NCBI RefSeq assembly: GCF_003846135.1
Contig: NZ_RHHM01000011.1
Span: 1-64,000 of the forward strand
DNA from: Erwinia psidii
Lineage (GTDB): Bacteria > Pseudomonadota > Gammaproteobacteria > Enterobacterales > Enterobacteriaceae
Direction of reading: 5' to 3'
Length of the DNA: 64,000 nt
Part shown: positions 1-9,852 of the stretch, piece by piece
How the letters are laid out: each line of letters opens with the position of its first letter
How positions within the stretch are numbered: position 1 is the first letter of the stretch
Notes under the pieces: model-generated
Seen by the model: the letters and a program-made list of their open reading frames with translations, nothing else
Told to the model about the DNA's origin: nothing
Database searches by the model: none
Made by a program: the position numbers and the translations under genes

Positions 1-119
1 ATAAACGCCATCAGTTTTTCGCGAGTGATCATTTTATTGAATTTATTTTCACCCTGCGCAGAAACGATATGCACCTGAAATACTCGCTTTGCCAGATCAA
101 TTCCGATAATTTGTTCCAC
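1..119 (-). CDS. IS110-family transposase, N-terminal part (runs off window)
   Basis: Amino-terminal 39 codons of an IS110-family (DEDD, RuvC-like) transposase; the rest lies beyond the left edge, so intactness cannot be judged. The visible peptide contains the family opening IIGIDLAK, whose Asp is the first acidic residue of the RuvC-like site, followed by VFQVH. I chose the GTG at 117-119 because an AGAGG ribosome-binding site sits six bases upstream and there is no nearer ATG. It lies next to a decayed Tn3 transposase, so this end of the window is a mobile-element cluster. Confidence 0.82.
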   Translation of the reverse strand, partial: MEQIIGIDLAKRVFQVHIVSAQGENKFNKMITREKLMAF

Positions 120-430
120 GGGGTACCTCTTTATTTTGCTGTTGGTTTGCACTTACAGCATGGCTCAATGAAGCCGGTAAAGGGAGGTGTCCATTTCATT
201 AGTTCCGAATACCGCGACACCTGAACAAACTGGTATCAATCCACCAATTTGAGCAGGTAAATGTAATGCCTTGGTATGCCTGCATTTCATACCAGTCATG
301 AGTAACGCCATATGTGGCAAGGCCAGATACAAAATGAAGCACAATCAGGGACGCTTATTTAGACTGCTGGTCGTGAAACTGAAAATAACTCGGCCAGTTT
401 GCTGATAGAGTACTGCCCAGTTTTATGCCT
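120..430 (-). other. Non-coding flank of the IS110-type element
   Basis: About 300 bases upstream of the IS110-family transposase with no convincing gene. In IS110-group elements the non-coding end next to the start of the transposase gene encodes the bridge RNA that pairs with target and donor DNA; in the IS1111 group it lies at the other end. The sequence here has local repeats such as the base run GGTATG/CATACC around 270-295, but I cannot fold it reliably. The element boundary and any bridge RNA are inference. Confidence 0.3.
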
Positions 431-739
431 CCGGTACAACTCTTTTTGTTGTTTATGGGTTTGAGGACCAACCGTGCGAGGTGTCAGCCTGGATATAGAG
501 AATTATTGTACTGTAAGGCTCACCCCGACATGTCAACGCCAGTACTTGCTGTTTCTGTCTGCACTTCTGTCAAAAATAAAGGCGAGAGACTGCGGTGCTG
601 GCCGCAATGAATATCCCCTTTCGGTTAAAACACGCCTAAAGGCGCTGGCATCTGAGCTGCACCGGCAGTGAATAACGTTTAACCGCAAGCTGAAACAGGG
701 GAAACTGGAACATCTGAAATAGGATAAAGAAACGCAGAA

Positions 740-1664
740 GCTGACCTGGTATAAATCGGTAGTCAGCCGTCATAAGTATTTTTATGAACGACGGCCATTC
801 TGCGATGTAACCGACGTCTTCGGCTTTGTTAACGGGGAGCGCCGTCGGTTCCTCCCCGCCATGAGGCCGCTACAACTTATTATGTCAAAAAAGAAGCTAA
901 TGCAGACAGGCTGATGGCGGTCATCGTTGCTCAGTCGATGAATCATGGCAATCATGTCATGGCACCAACCCGCGATATACCGTTCCATCTGCTGGGGGTC
1001 ACGTATTTACCGAGCTGGACAGGCAGTTGCAGGAGCTGTACTGTGCCAGAGATCCCCCGACCTGTATAAATACCTGATTCAGCCCACCGGACAGATTAAC
1101 CTGGACCTTATCACCCGCGAAAAGAGCAATCTTGATCGCATCGTCGCAGTCAGGGGTTGAAAAGACGTGACGCAGGAAACGCTGAACCGCAAATTATGTC
1201 CATATAACGGTTAACCGGACAAGACAGGCGGTATTTGAATATAACCGGCTGGTTCGCAGCCTGTACACACTGATATATCCGCGTGATCCGCAACTGGAAC
1301 GTCATATCCGTCGCTCACAAAACCGCATTGAATCATTATCACCCGCTGCGTGCCGTAGTGGGCAGCAGGAAGGTGTTAACCGGGGAAAATGACATTGAAA
1401 CGGACATCGGTAATCAGTGCCGGCGGTTGATCTCCAACGCGATGGTTTATTACAACTCCGCGATCCGGTCACAATTACCGGAACGGCTGGAAGCAGAAGA
1501 TAACGACAGGTCATTGAGGCACTGCCCCGAATATCGCCGATGGGCTGGCAGCACATTCTACTGAACGGACATTATACCTTGCAGAGCAGCAATGAAATTA
1601 TTGGCCTGGATGCGCGGGTTGCCGGGATGAAACTGGGTCGGCGGTTCCGGCGTAGTACCCCATA
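740..1664 (+). pseudogene. Tn3-family transposase (TnpA) remnant
   Basis: Degraded C-terminal half of a Tn3-family DDE transposase. Recognisable blocks appear in order in changing frames: VTDVFGFVNGERR near 800-850, AQSMNHGNHVMAPTRDIPF near 930-990, FTELDRQLQELYCARDP near 1007-1055, IQPTGQINLDLITREKSN near 1078-1130, the VYYNSAI block near 1445-1465, and SPMGWQHILLNGHYTL with DARVAGMKLG near 1535-1640. A large block is deleted between the second and third, removing part of the catalytic core. At least three frameshifts and several stops follow, so it is not functional. It occupies the place where modE sits beside modF in E. coli. Confidence 0.82.
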
Positions 1665-1788
1665 ATGACTGGCGACATCATATATGTCAGCCTGTGCCAC
1701 ACCGCTCTCGCTAAAAACGCGCAATGATTTGACACCCCCATGGCGGGCTGTTCATAGTGTGCAGACAATGCACAAAATGGAATAAACA

Positions 1789-3261
1789 ATGTCAACATTG
1801 CATATTTCGCAAGGCACATTTCATCTTAATGAACGCCGTAGCCTGATGCTCGGTGACCTTAGCCTCCATACCGGTGAAAGCTGGGCATTTGTCGGGAGCA
1901 ATGGCAGCGGTAAATCATCGCTGGCCCGTGTGTTGGCGGGTGAGTTACCGGCAACAAAAGGCCAGCTGGTGAACCAATTCTGTCGCCCTGTCCGCCTCTC
2001 ACCTGAGCAGCTGCAAGCCCTGGTATCGGATGAATGGCAGCGCAACAATACCGATATGCTCAGTGCCGATGAAGATGACACCGGACGAACCACACTGGAG
2101 ATCATTCAGCACGACGTGAGAAATCCCGAGCGTTGTCAGCAACTCGCCGATCTGTTTGGCATCAGCCACCTGCTGACACGTCGCTTCAAATATCTCTCCA
2201 CCGGTGAAACCCGCAAGACATTGTTGTGCCAGGCACTGATGCCCCAGCCCGATTTACTGATCCTTGATGAACCCTTTGAGGGCCTGGATGTTGCCTCACG
2301 CGCCAGCCTGGCTGAAGTGCTGGCTGAGCTTCATCGGCGGGGCTGCACGGTGGTACTGATTTTAAATCGTTTTGATGACATCCCCGCTTTTACCCGCCAG
2401 GTGGGTATACTGGCAGAATGCGCACTGACGCATACTGGCCCACGCGATGACATTCTGGCGCAGGCGCTGATAGCCCAGCTGGCTCACAGCGAGCGTTTAC
2501 AGGGCATCGTGCTACCGGAACCTGACACCAGCCCTAATCCCACGCTGGCAGTCGATATGCCGCCGATCGCAATGCGTAACGTCGTGGTGAGCTGGAATGA
2601 CAGGCCGGTGCTTAATAATCTGAGCTGGCAGGTCAATCCCGGCGAACACTGGCAGATTATCGGTCCAAACGGTGCGGGAAAATCCACCCTGCTGAGTCTG
2701 GTGACGGGCGACCATCCCCAGGGTTACAGCAACGACCTGACGCTGTTTGGCCGTCGTCGGGGCAGCGGTGAAACCCTCTGGGACATCAGACAACATATCG
2801 GTTATGTCAGCAGCACGCTGCACCTCGATTACCGTGTCAGCTGCAGCATACGTAATGTCATTATCTCCGGCTATTTCGATTCGATTGGTATTTATCAGGC
2901 GGTTTCTGACCGGCAGCGTCTCCTTGCCACACAATGGCTGCAACTGCTCGGGATGGATAATCATCTGGCGGATACGCCGTTTCACAGCCTGTCATGGGGA
3001 CAGCAGCGCCTCGTACTGATTGTGCGTGCGCTGGTGAAACATCCCACGTTACTGATCCTTGATGAGCCATTGCAGGGCCTGGACCCCATCAATCGTCAAC
3101 TGGTGCGCCGCTTTATGGATGTGCTGATCGGTAAAGGCAAAACGCAGTTACTGTTCGTCTCACATCATGCCGAAGATGCTCCCTGCTGCATCACTCACCG
3201 ACTGACCTTTGTCCCGGATGGCAATACTTATCGCTATCAACAGGAGGCTGTGCGCTGTTGA
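1789..3261 (+). CDS. modF: ModF, tandem ABC ATPase linked to molybdate transport
   Basis: 490-residue protein with two fused ABC ATPase domains and no membrane segment, matching E. coli ModF (490 aa) end to end. The first domain has Walker A GSNGSGKSS near residue 36, signature LSTGETRK and Walker B LLILDEPFEGLD. The second has GPNGAGKST, SLSWGQQR and LLILDEPLQGLD. The family is associated with molybdenum metabolism in the modEF operon, but its exact role is poorly defined. Here the partner regulator gene modE is absent and Tn3 remnants lie directly upstream, so modF must use a promoter in the roughly 120 bases before it. A GGAA ribosome-binding site precedes the ATG. Confidence 0.93.
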   Translation: MSTLHISQGTFHLNERRSLMLGDLSLHTGESWAFVGSNGSGKSSLARVLAGELPATKGQLVNQFCRPVRLSPEQLQALVSDEWQRNNTDMLSADEDDTGRTTLEIIQHDVRNPERCQQLADLFGISHLLTRRFKYLSTGETRKTLLCQALMPQPDLLILDEPFEGLDVASRASLAEVLAELHRRGCTVVLILNRFDDIPAFTRQVGILAECALTHTGPRDDILAQALIAQLAHSERLQGIVLPEPDTSPNPTLAVDMPPIAMRNVVVSWNDRPVLNNLSWQVNPGEHWQIIGPNGAGKSTLLSLVTGDHPQGYSNDLTLFGRRRGSGETLWDIRQHIGYVSSTLHLDYRVSCSIRNVIISGYFDSIGIYQAVSDRQRLLATQWLQLLGMDNHLADTPFHSLSWGQQRLVLIVRALVKHPTLLILDEPLQGLDPINRQLVRRFMDVLIGKGKTQLLFVSHHAEDAPCCITHRLTFVPDGNTYRYQQEAVRC

Positions 3262-3503
3262 GATAGTCGCCAGTGTAAGCCTCACAACACTTTTTATTAT
3301 GCCGGGGATCGGCCACACTTTTTCCCGGCACGGTTCCATGCCCAGCCTGCCTCACCGTGCCATTTTTCCCGTAGCAATACGCCATGACCGCTATCAAAAA
3401 TCACTTAGCCCGACAATGTAACCGTTACCAATATCTGGCGATTGGCAATTTTCAGGTATGGATAATTTTGTTGTGAGTGCTGATATTTAGGAATTCTCAA
3501 CTT

Positions 3504-3519
3504 GTGTAAACGATTCCAT
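3504..3519 (+). promoter_or_regulatory. GalR/GalS operator of the gal operon
   Basis: GTGTAAACGATTCCAT matches the E. coli external gal operator (GTGTAAACGATTCCAC) at 15 of 16 positions. It lies about 90 bases before galT and just upstream of the extended -10 element at 3557-3565, the same arrangement as in E. coli. This supports repression of galTKM by GalR/GalS and induction by galactose. A clear second internal operator was not seen; in E. coli it lies inside galE, which is missing here. Confidence 0.85.
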
Positions 3520-3556
3520 TTATCCAGACTCGATCACGCTTTATTGCCAGGCACTG

Positions 3557-3565
3557 TGCTATTTT
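3557..3565 (+). promoter_or_regulatory. Extended -10 promoter of galTKM
   Basis: TGCTATTTT is an extended -10 (TG-N-TATNNT) that aligns with the E. coli galP1 element TGCTATGGT and is spaced the same way from the GalR operator upstream. Transcription would start near 3571. The rest of 3262-3608 holds no gene; galE, first gene of the operon in E. coli, is absent. Confidence 0.65.
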
Positions 3566-3608
3566 TCTGTGAATTCCCTGTTACATAAGAAAGTGATCAG
3601 GATTTAAC

Positions 3609-4661
3609 ATGCAAAAATTCAACCCGGTCGACCATCCTCATCGCCGTTATAACCCGTTGTCAGATCAGTGGATCCTCGTTTCGCCACACCGTGCCAAGCG
3701 TCCCTGGCAGGGGGCGGAAGAGGCACCTTCCACCAACAAACTGCCCGCTCACGATCCTGACTGTTTTCTCTGTCCCGGTAACCGTCGCGTCACTGGCGAT
3801 AACAATCCCAACTACACCGGCACCTGGGTATTCACCAATGATTTTGCCGCCCTGATGACCGATACACCGGATGCAGCGACAGGTGAAGACAGCCTGATGC
3901 GTTATGAAAGTGCACGTGGCACCAGCCGGGTGATCTGTTTTTCACCGGACCACAGCAAAACCCTGCCGGAACTTTCTCTTGCCGCGCTGGAACAAATAGT
4001 CACCACCTGGCAGGAGCAGACCGCCGAGCTGGGACAGCACTACCCCTGGGTGCAGGTATTTGAAAATAAAGGCGCGGCGATGGGGTGTTCAAATCCTCAT
4101 CCGCACGGACAGATCTGGGCTAACAGCTTCCTGCCAAATGAGGCAAAACGTGAAGACGACTTACAGCGTGCTTACTTTGCACAGCATCAGTCGCCGATGT
4201 TAGTGGATTACACCGCGCGTGAGCTGAAAGATGGCAGCCGGACGGTGGTGGAAACTGAACACTGGCTGGCCGTGGTGCCGTGGTGGGCAGCATGGCCGTT
4301 CGAAACCCTGCTGCTGCCAAAAGCACACATCAAACGCCTGGTCGATTTGACCGACGACCAGCGTATTGATCTGGCACTGGCACTGAAAAAACTGGCCAGC
4401 CGCTATGACAATCTTTTTCAGTGCTCTTTCCCTTATTCAATGGGCTGGCACGGTGCCCCCTTCAACGGGGAAAGCAACGATCACTGGCAGTTGCACGCCC
4501 ATTTCTATCCGCCGCTGTTGCGATCGGCCACGGTACGCAAGTTTATGGTGGGCTACGAGATGCTGGCAGAAACCCAGCGTGATTTAACGGCGGAGCAGGC
4601 AGCAGAACGTTTGCGTTCCGTCAGTGATATTCATTTCCGTGAGACGGGAGCACAACAATGA
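3609..4661 (+). CDS. galT: Galactose-1-phosphate uridylyltransferase
   Basis: Leloir pathway enzyme exchanging UMP between UDP-glucose and galactose 1-phosphate. The 350-aa length fits the family (348 in E. coli). The active-site motif His164-Pro165-His166 sits in [12 protein letters not shown], where His166 takes the uridylyl group, and Cys52/Cys55 (DCFLC) match the structural zinc pair. The stop overlaps the galK start by four bases (ATGA), indicating translational coupling. It is the first gene of the operon here because galE is not present upstream. UDP-galactose recycling therefore needs a GalE encoded elsewhere. Confidence 0.97.
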   Translation: MQKFNPVDHPHRRYNPLSDQWILVSPHRAKRPWQGAEEAPSTNKLPAHDPDCFLCPGNRRVTGDNNPNYTGTWVFTNDFAALMTDTPDAATGEDSLMRYESARGTSRVICFSPDHSKTLPELSLAALEQIVTTWQEQTAELGQHYPWVQVFENKGAAMGCSNPHPHGQIWANSFLPNEAKREDDLQRAYFAQHQSPMLVDYTARELKDGSRTVVETEHWLAVVPWWAAWPFETLLLPKAHIKRLVDLTDDQRIDLALALKKLASRYDNLFQCSFPYSMGWHGAPFNGESNDHWQLHAHFYPPLLRSATVRKFMVGYEMLAETQRDLTAEQAAERLRSVSDIHFRETGAQQ

Positions 4662-5806
4662 CATTAAAGACATCTGCCCATCAGATTTTTGCCGATCAAT
4701 TTGGCTACCAGGCTGACCACACCTTTCAGGCTCCGGGAAGGGTAAACCTTATTGGTGAGCATACCGATTATAACGACGGTTTTGTGCTGCCCTGCGCCAT
4801 CAACTATCAGACGGTGATCGCCTGCGCAAAACGTGACGATCGCCAGATTCGGGTGATCGCGGCTGATTATGATAATCAGCAGGACAGCTTCTCTCTTGAT
4901 GATCCGATCCTCAGTCATCCCGATCAAATGTGGTCAAACTACGTGCGTGGCGTGGTGAAACATTTGCAAAAGCGCAATAAAAATTTCACTGGCATGGATA
5001 TGGTGATTGCCGGTGATGTGCCGCAAGGTGCTGGCTTAAGCTCTTCCGCCTCACTTGAGGTGGCGGTCGGCACGGTTTTCCAACAGATGTATCATTTGCC
5101 GCTTGACGGTGCGGAGATTGCCCTTAACGGTCAGGAGGCGGAAAATCAGTTTGTCGGCTGCAACTGCGGCATTATGGACCAGCTTATTTCCGCACTGGGT
5201 AAAAAAGATCATGCCATGTTGCTGGACTGTCGGACGTTGGGCACCCGTCCCGTGCCAATGCCGGAAGATATCGCGGTGGTGATCATTAACTCCAATTTCC
5301 GCCGTAGCCTGGTGGGGAGTGAGTACAATACCCGCCGTCAGCAGTGCGAAACCGGGGCGCGTTTCTTCAGCCAGGCCTCGCTACGCGATGTGGATATTAA
5401 TCAGTTCAGATCCGTTGAGCAGCAGCTGGACCCGGTGGTGGCAAAACGGGTACGTCATGTACTTACCGAGAACGCCCGCACGCGGGAAGCGGCTGATGCG
5501 CTGGCAAAAGGCGATCTGGCCCGCATGGGGGTACTGATGGCTGAGTCACATGCTTCCATGCGCGATGACTTTGAAATTACCGTTCCCCCGATTGACAGAT
5601 TGGTTGATATTGTCAAGAACACGCTCGGCGAACGGGGTGGTGTGCGGATGACCGGCGGTGGCTTTGGCGGCTGTATCGTGGCGTTGATGCCGCTGGAGCT
5701 GGTCGAGACCGTCAGAGCGACAGTTGCAGAGCAGTATGAAGCCCAGTGTGGCATTAAAGAAACCTTCTACGTTTGTAAGGCTTCAGCCGGAGCAGGACAA
5801 TGCTGA
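4658..5806 (+). CDS. galK: Galactokinase
   Basis: GHMP-family kinase that phosphorylates alpha-D-galactose at C1. The 382 aa match E. coli GalK in length. Visible motifs are the sugar-binding [15 protein letters not shown] near residue 28, the ATP loop [13 protein letters not shown] near residue 125, and the C-terminal [13 protein letters not shown]. It overlaps galT by four bases and galM by seven, so the three genes form one coupled operon under the GalR-type promoter before galT. Confidence 0.97.
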   Translation: MTLKTSAHQIFADQFGYQADHTFQAPGRVNLIGEHTDYNDGFVLPCAINYQTVIACAKRDDRQIRVIAADYDNQQDSFSLDDPILSHPDQMWSNYVRGVVKHLQKRNKNFTGMDMVIAGDVPQGAGLSSSASLEVAVGTVFQQMYHLPLDGAEIALNGQEAENQFVGCNCGIMDQLISALGKKDHAMLLDCRTLGTRPVPMPEDIAVVIINSNFRRSLVGSEYNTRRQQCETGARFFSQASLRDVDINQFRSVEQQLDPVVAKRVRHVLTENARTREAADALAKGDLARMGVLMAESHASMRDDFEITVPPIDRLVDIVKNTLGERGGVRMTGGGFGGCIVALMPLELVETVRATVAEQYEAQCGIKETFYVCKASAGAGQC

Positions 5807-6840
5807 CAACCCAAACCTCTCTGGCACCGGATGGTCAGCCGTGGCGGCTCACCACCCTGCGAAACGCCGGAGGAATGGTGGCAACCTTTATGGACTGGGG
5901 CGCTACCTGGCTCTCCGCCCGCGTCCCGATGAAAGATGGCACGGTGCGTGAAGCGCTGCTGGGCTGCGCCACGCCATCCGATTATCTGCTTCAGTCCGCT
6001 TATCTGGGGGCGACAATTGGCCGTTATGCTAACCGTATTGCCAATGCGACCCTGGTTGCGGACGGGAAAACCTGGAAGCTGGAGGCGAACCAGGGCAGAC
6101 ACCAGCTGCATGGCGGCGCAACGGGTTTTCACCATCGTCGCTGGCAGATTGTCCGCCAGGCTGAACAGGAAGTGGAATACCGGCTCAGTTCTGCCGATGG
6201 CGATCAGGGCTTTCCCGGCAATTTGCTGGTGACGCTGCTGTACCGGCTTGAGGATGATAATACGCTGTCGATTTGTTTTCAGGCATCGGTGGATAGACCC
6301 TGCCCGGTCAATCTGACCAATCACGCCTACTTTAATCTCGATGCGGAACAGGGCGATGCCCGCCATCACCGTCTGCAACTGCACGCCACGCATTACCTGC
6401 CGGTTGACAGCGAAGGCATTCCGGGCGGTGACCTGAAAGAAGTGCAAGGCACCAGCTTTGACTTTCGCCAGCCCAAAACCGTAGCCAAAGACTTTTTGCA
6501 GGATGCCGATCAGCAAGCGGTAAAGGGCTACGATCATGCCTTTCTGCTGCATAAAGCGACTGCCTCCCAGCCGATCGCAGAACTCTGGTCAGCCGACGGG
6601 AAACTGAAGCTCAGTGTGTTTACCACTGCCCCTGCCCTACAATTTTATTCCGGCAATTATTTACAGGGCACACCTACCCGCGAGCAAGGTGTCTATACTG
6701 CCTTTCAGGGGATCGCACTGGAGAGTGGTTTTTTGCCCGACTCGCCCAATCATCCTGAATGGCCTCAGCCTGACTGTTGGTTAAAACCCGGTGAATCGTA
6801 TCAGCATTTAACTCGCTATTGCCTGACGCCATTTGATTGA
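5800..6840 (+). CDS. galM: Aldose 1-epimerase (galactose mutarotase)
   Basis: Converts beta- to alpha-D-galactose for GalK. 346 aa, the usual length. The first catalytic His region reads [12 protein letters not shown], the second [11 protein letters not shown], and the catalytic Glu lies in [14 protein letters not shown] near the C-terminus. It starts seven bases inside galK and ends the operon; no intrinsic terminator is obvious before gpmA. A long reverse-strand open frame across the gene is only an antisense shadow. Confidence 0.95.
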   Translation: MLTTQTSLAPDGQPWRLTTLRNAGGMVATFMDWGATWLSARVPMKDGTVREALLGCATPSDYLLQSAYLGATIGRYANRIANATLVADGKTWKLEANQGRHQLHGGATGFHHRRWQIVRQAEQEVEYRLSSADGDQGFPGNLLVTLLYRLEDDNTLSICFQASVDRPCPVNLTNHAYFNLDAEQGDARHHRLQLHATHYLPVDSEGIPGGDLKEVQGTSFDFRQPKTVAKDFLQDADQQAVKGYDHAFLLHKATASQPIAELWSADGKLKLSVFTTAPALQFYSGNYLQGTPTREQGVYTAFQGIALESGFLPDSPNHPEWPQPDCWLKPGESYQHLTRYCLTPFD

Positions 6841-6993
6841 ACGCATGAAAATCGCCCATGACGTTCGCATCAGGCTTACTTGCCGCGAAAATTTCAGCTA
6901 TGGTATTGACCAGTAAAAATTGTAACGAAGATCATCGTGCAATTTTAAGCTTACCATTTACTCAGAAACGTCAGATTATTAAGGAGTTTAGCA

Positions 6994-7746
6994 ATGGCTG
7001 TTACTAAGCTGGTTCTGGTACGTCACGGCGAAAGCCAGTGGAACAACGAAAACCGCTTTACCGGTTGGTACGATGTGGACCTCTCCGATAAAGGGCGTAC
7101 TGAAGCAAAAGCAGCTGGCCAGCTGCTGAAAAAAGAAGGTTTTACCTTCGATTTCGCTTACACCTCCGTGCTGAAACGTGCCATCCACACGCTGTGGAAC
7201 ATTCTGGATGAAGTGGATCAGGTCTGGCTGCCGGTGGAAAAATCATGGCGTCTGAATGAGCGTCATTATGGTGCGCTGCAGGGTTTGGATAAGGCAGAAA
7301 CCGCCCAGAAATACGGTGACGAGCAGGTTAAGCAGTGGCGTCGTGGTTTTGCCGTCACGCCACCGGAGCTGGATCGCGCCGATGAGCGTTTCCCAGGCCA
7401 CGATCCACGTTATGCCTCACTGACCGCAGAACAGCTCCCTACCACTGAAAGCCTGGCGCTGACCATCGATCGCGTGTTGCCTTACTGGAATGAATCCATT
7501 CTGCCACGGATGAAAAAAGGTGAGAAAGTGATCATCGCTGCTCACGGTAACTCATTGCGTGCGCTGGTTAAATACCTGGATAACATGAGCGAAGAAGAGA
7601 TCCTTGAACTGAACATCCCGACCGGCGTACCGCTGGTGTATGAGTTCGACGAAAACTTCAAACCAGTGAAACATTACTATCTGGGTGATGCAGACGAGAT
7701 CGCAGCGAAAGCAGCGGCGGTTGCCAACCAGGGTAAAGCGAAGTAA
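6994..7746 (+). CDS. gpmA: 2,3-bisphosphoglycerate-dependent phosphoglycerate mutase
   Basis: Glycolytic interconversion of 3- and 2-phosphoglycerate through a phospho-histidine. 250 aa, the same as E. coli GpmA. The phospho-acceptor His11 lies in [12 protein letters not shown], the substrate loop contains [10 protein letters not shown], and the second catalytic His is in [12 protein letters not shown] strong AAGGAG ribosome-binding site precedes the ATG. It is transcribed separately from gal through a 150-base AT-rich gap and ends at a strong hairpin at 7786-7829. Confidence 0.97.
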   Translation: MAVTKLVLVRHGESQWNNENRFTGWYDVDLSDKGRTEAKAAGQLLKKEGFTFDFAYTSVLKRAIHTLWNILDEVDQVWLPVEKSWRLNERHYGALQGLDKAETAQKYGDEQVKQWRRGFAVTPPELDRADERFPGHDPRYASLTAEQLPTTESLALTIDRVLPYWNESILPRMKKGEKVIIAAHGNSLRALVKYLDNMSEEEILELNIPTGVPLVYEFDENFKPVKHYYLGDADEIAAKAAAVANQGKAK

Positions 7747-7785
7747 TCCTGCCTTATTCGATGCGGATTTCTCCGCATTCATTAA

Positions 7786-7829
7786 CTGCACCTTACACCT
7801 GGAAAGCCAGGTGAAAAGGTGCAGTTTTT
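7786..7829 (+). terminator. Rho-independent terminator after gpmA
   Basis: Long two-part stem: CTGCACCTT pairs with AAGGTGCAG, enclosing CACCTGG/CCAGGTG with an AAAG loop, followed by TTTTT. It lies 40 bases after the gpmA stop codon. Confidence 0.85.
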
Positions 7830-8479
7830 CTGTCATCAGCTGTCGCTGCGTTCGCTATCCCTGTCGTGGATTGCTTTTCATCGCGAAAGACAAAAACCCG
7901 CAATGGCATCGACGCGGTATGCTCTGAGCCTGTTACTGCACGCGCAAATGCCACCCTAAAGCTGGACCGATGACAAAACTTGTCCGCTGTTTCTCACCAT
8001 GTCAGCCGCAATGTAACGCATGCAATTGTTGCGCGCTGTACCCGATGCATTGTCATCATTAAGCCGTCTCTCAGGGCAAGCACTTTCAGCAAAGTGACCG
8101 CATTTTCGCGTCATGCCGCGGAATTATGTCTGTCTTCGCCGCTTTACAACGCCTGGGCCACTGCCGGAAATGGCACGGAAGGTTTCTACGCATATTTTGC
8201 GACAGAGCGGCAGGACTTGCCGGATTATCAGGCGTGGGAGAGTTTCAGGAATATTCGACGCGGGCGGTTTATAAAATGTAATGCGGATATGCCGTCTCTG
8301 AAGACAAAACAGGGTGTGATTGCGGCCGATCCCCCAACGTGGCAGGCGGGAACGCGCAGGGCAAAAATAATGCCAGAAAATGTCTTCACCTGGCCGGTTC
8401 CGGGAACACGATAAACATTTATCGCCTCACCAACGGCACGATGGCAGGCCTGGGTCCGGTAGAGTACCGGACCCGGAAG
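7830..8479. other. Gap between gpmA and aroG with no recognised gene
   Basis: About 650 bases. The longest plus-strand open frame (7980-8414, 144 codons) has no recognisable domain, a basic Cys/Arg-rich N-terminus and no clear ribosome-binding site, so I do not call it. Its second half reads in fairly ordinary codons, which leaves room for a degraded gene. A perfect 10-bp hairpin at 8452-8474 and a plus-strand terminator at 8480-8534 end the gap. Confidence 0.4.
8452..8474. repeat. Perfect 10-bp hairpin downstream of aroG
   Basis: GGGTCCGGTA and TACCGGACCC form a perfect stem around GAG. There is no T-run on either side, so it is not a classical terminator. It would form in the 3' part of the aroG transcript about 60 bases past the stop codon and could stabilise the 3' end. 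Confidence 0.6.
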
Positions 8480-8534
8480 CCGCCAGATATCTCGCCCAAC
8501 GCTTGCTGTGCGCTTAGCGCTGGCGGATTTTTTT
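8480..8534 (+). terminator. Probable plus-strand terminator facing aroG
   Basis: CCGCCAG (8480-8486) pairs with CTGGCGG (8520-8526), followed by ATTTTTTT. The loop is long, about 33 bases, with weak inner pairing. The T-run overlaps the aroG stop codon on the other strand. It would end transcripts coming rightward through the gpmA-aroG gap. Confidence 0.5.
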
Positions 8535-9585
8535 ATGCACGACGTGCTTTCACCGCATCAGCCAGCTGGCGCAGCACCTTTTCCGTATCTTCCCAGCCTA
8601 TACAGGCATCGGTGACGCTTTTGCCATAGACCAGCGGTTCGCCGCTTTCAAGACTCTGATTGCCTTCTACCAGGTGGCTTTCAATCATCACCCCGGTGAT
8701 CGCCTTCTCACCGCCCGCTATCTGCTGTGCCACATCGTCAGCAACCGTCAGCTGCTTTTTGAACTGTTTACTGCTGTTCGCATGGCTGAAGTCGATCATC
8801 ACCTGCGGCGCAAGCCCGGCTTTTTCCAGCCCGGCTTTCACCAGATCCACGTGGTGCGCACTGTAGTTAGGTTCTTTACCGCCGCGCAGGATGATATGGC
8901 AGTCGCTGTTACCACTGGTTTCAACAATGGCAGAGTGACCATATTTCGTCACGGAGAGGAAACAGTGTGGTGCACTGGCGGCGTTAATCGCATCAATGGC
9001 AACTTTAATGGTCCCATCGGTGCCGTTTTTAAAACCAACCGGACAGGATAAACCAGATGACAGCTCACGGTGCACCTGAGACTCAGTGGTACGGGCACCG
9101 ATTGCTCCCCAGCTCATCAGATCGGCCACATACTGCGGGGATATCATATCCAGGAACTCTCCCGCCGTCGGTAGTCCGGTGTCGTTGATCTCCACCAACA
9201 GCTTACGGGCGATACGCAGACCATCATTGATCTGGTAGCTGCCATCCATATGCGGATCGTTGATCATCCCTTTCCAGCCCACGGTAGTGCGTGGTTTTTC
9301 GAAATAAACCCGCATCACCACTTCCAGAGAATCACTGAGTTCTTCGCGCAGTTTCAGTAAACGTCCGGCATACTCTTTTGCCGCGACGGTATCGTGAATG
9401 GAACAGGGTCCAATCACCACTAATAACCGATCATCTTTGTTTTTCAGAATATGATGAATAGCCTGACGGGCACTGGCGACGGTTTGCGCCGCCTTCTCTG
9501 TGGCGGGAAATTTTTCCAACAGGGCAACAGGAGGAAGTAGTTCTTTTATCTCTTTGATTCTTAAGTCATCATTCTGATAATTCAT
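8533..9585 (-). CDS. aroG: 3-deoxy-D-arabino-heptulosonate-7-phosphate synthase, Phe-sensitive type
   Basis: First enzyme of the shikimate pathway, condensing phosphoenolpyruvate and erythrose 4-phosphate. I place the start at the ATG of MNYQNDDLRIKEIKE, giving 350 aa exactly as in E. coli AroG; an in-frame start 18 codons earlier lacks family support. Visible motifs include VIGPCSIHD, the metal/substrate segments GARTTESQVHRE and IDFSHANSSKQ, and a C-terminal GITDACIGW-like segment. The N-terminal sequence resembles the Phe-regulated isoenzyme rather than AroF or AroH. Gene order gpmA-aroG-ybgS is conserved with E. coli. Confidence 0.96.
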   Translation of the reverse strand: MNYQNDDLRIKEIKELLPPVALLEKFPATEKAAQTVASARQAIHHILKNKDDRLLVVIGPCSIHDTVAAKEYAGRLLKLREELSDSLEVVMRVYFEKPRTTVGWKGMINDPHMDGSYQINDGLRIARKLLVEINDTGLPTAGEFLDMISPQYVADLMSWGAIGARTTESQVHRELSSGLSCPVGFKNGTDGTIKVAIDAINAASAPHCFLSVTKYGHSAIVETSGNSDCHIILRGGKEPNYSAHHVDLVKAGLEKAGLAPQVMIDFSHANSSKQFKKQLTVADDVAQQIAGGEKAITGVMIESHLVEGNQSLESGEPLVYGKSVTDACIGWEDTEKVLRQLADAVKARRA

Positions 9586-9660
9586 AATATTTCCAGTTAT
9601 TTTCCAAGCCTTACTGCACACCGGGCGCATCTCTCCCAATCTATCGTGTGGGCCCGATAG

Positions 9661-9678
9661 TGTAAATCAACTTTGTGC
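9661..9678 (-). promoter_or_regulatory. Possible TyrR box upstream of aroG
   Basis: TGTAAA-N6-TTGTGC, 76 bases before the aroG start, keeps a perfect left half of the TyrR consensus TGTAAA-N6-TTTACA; the right half is poor. E. coli aroG is TyrR-repressed, so the position is reasonable, but the match alone is weak. Confidence 0.35.
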
Positions 9679-9852
9679 AAATATTTGCCAGCCAGAGTTG
9701 CTGTTTTACGGTTCTTAACTACACTTTTTTCTCAATGCGATAAAAAATACACCCTGGTGACTCAATCGTTTCAGACAGTGTTAACTGAGGGTCATAAACC
9801 TTTATCCAGAGCGGATTTGGTTTTGCAAAATGCACATTAATGGAGAATGGCA

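Noticed and set aside
7980-8414. 144-codon open frame between gpmA and aroG
   Set aside because: No ribosome-binding site, no recognisable motif and unusual composition; kept only as an unexplained gap.
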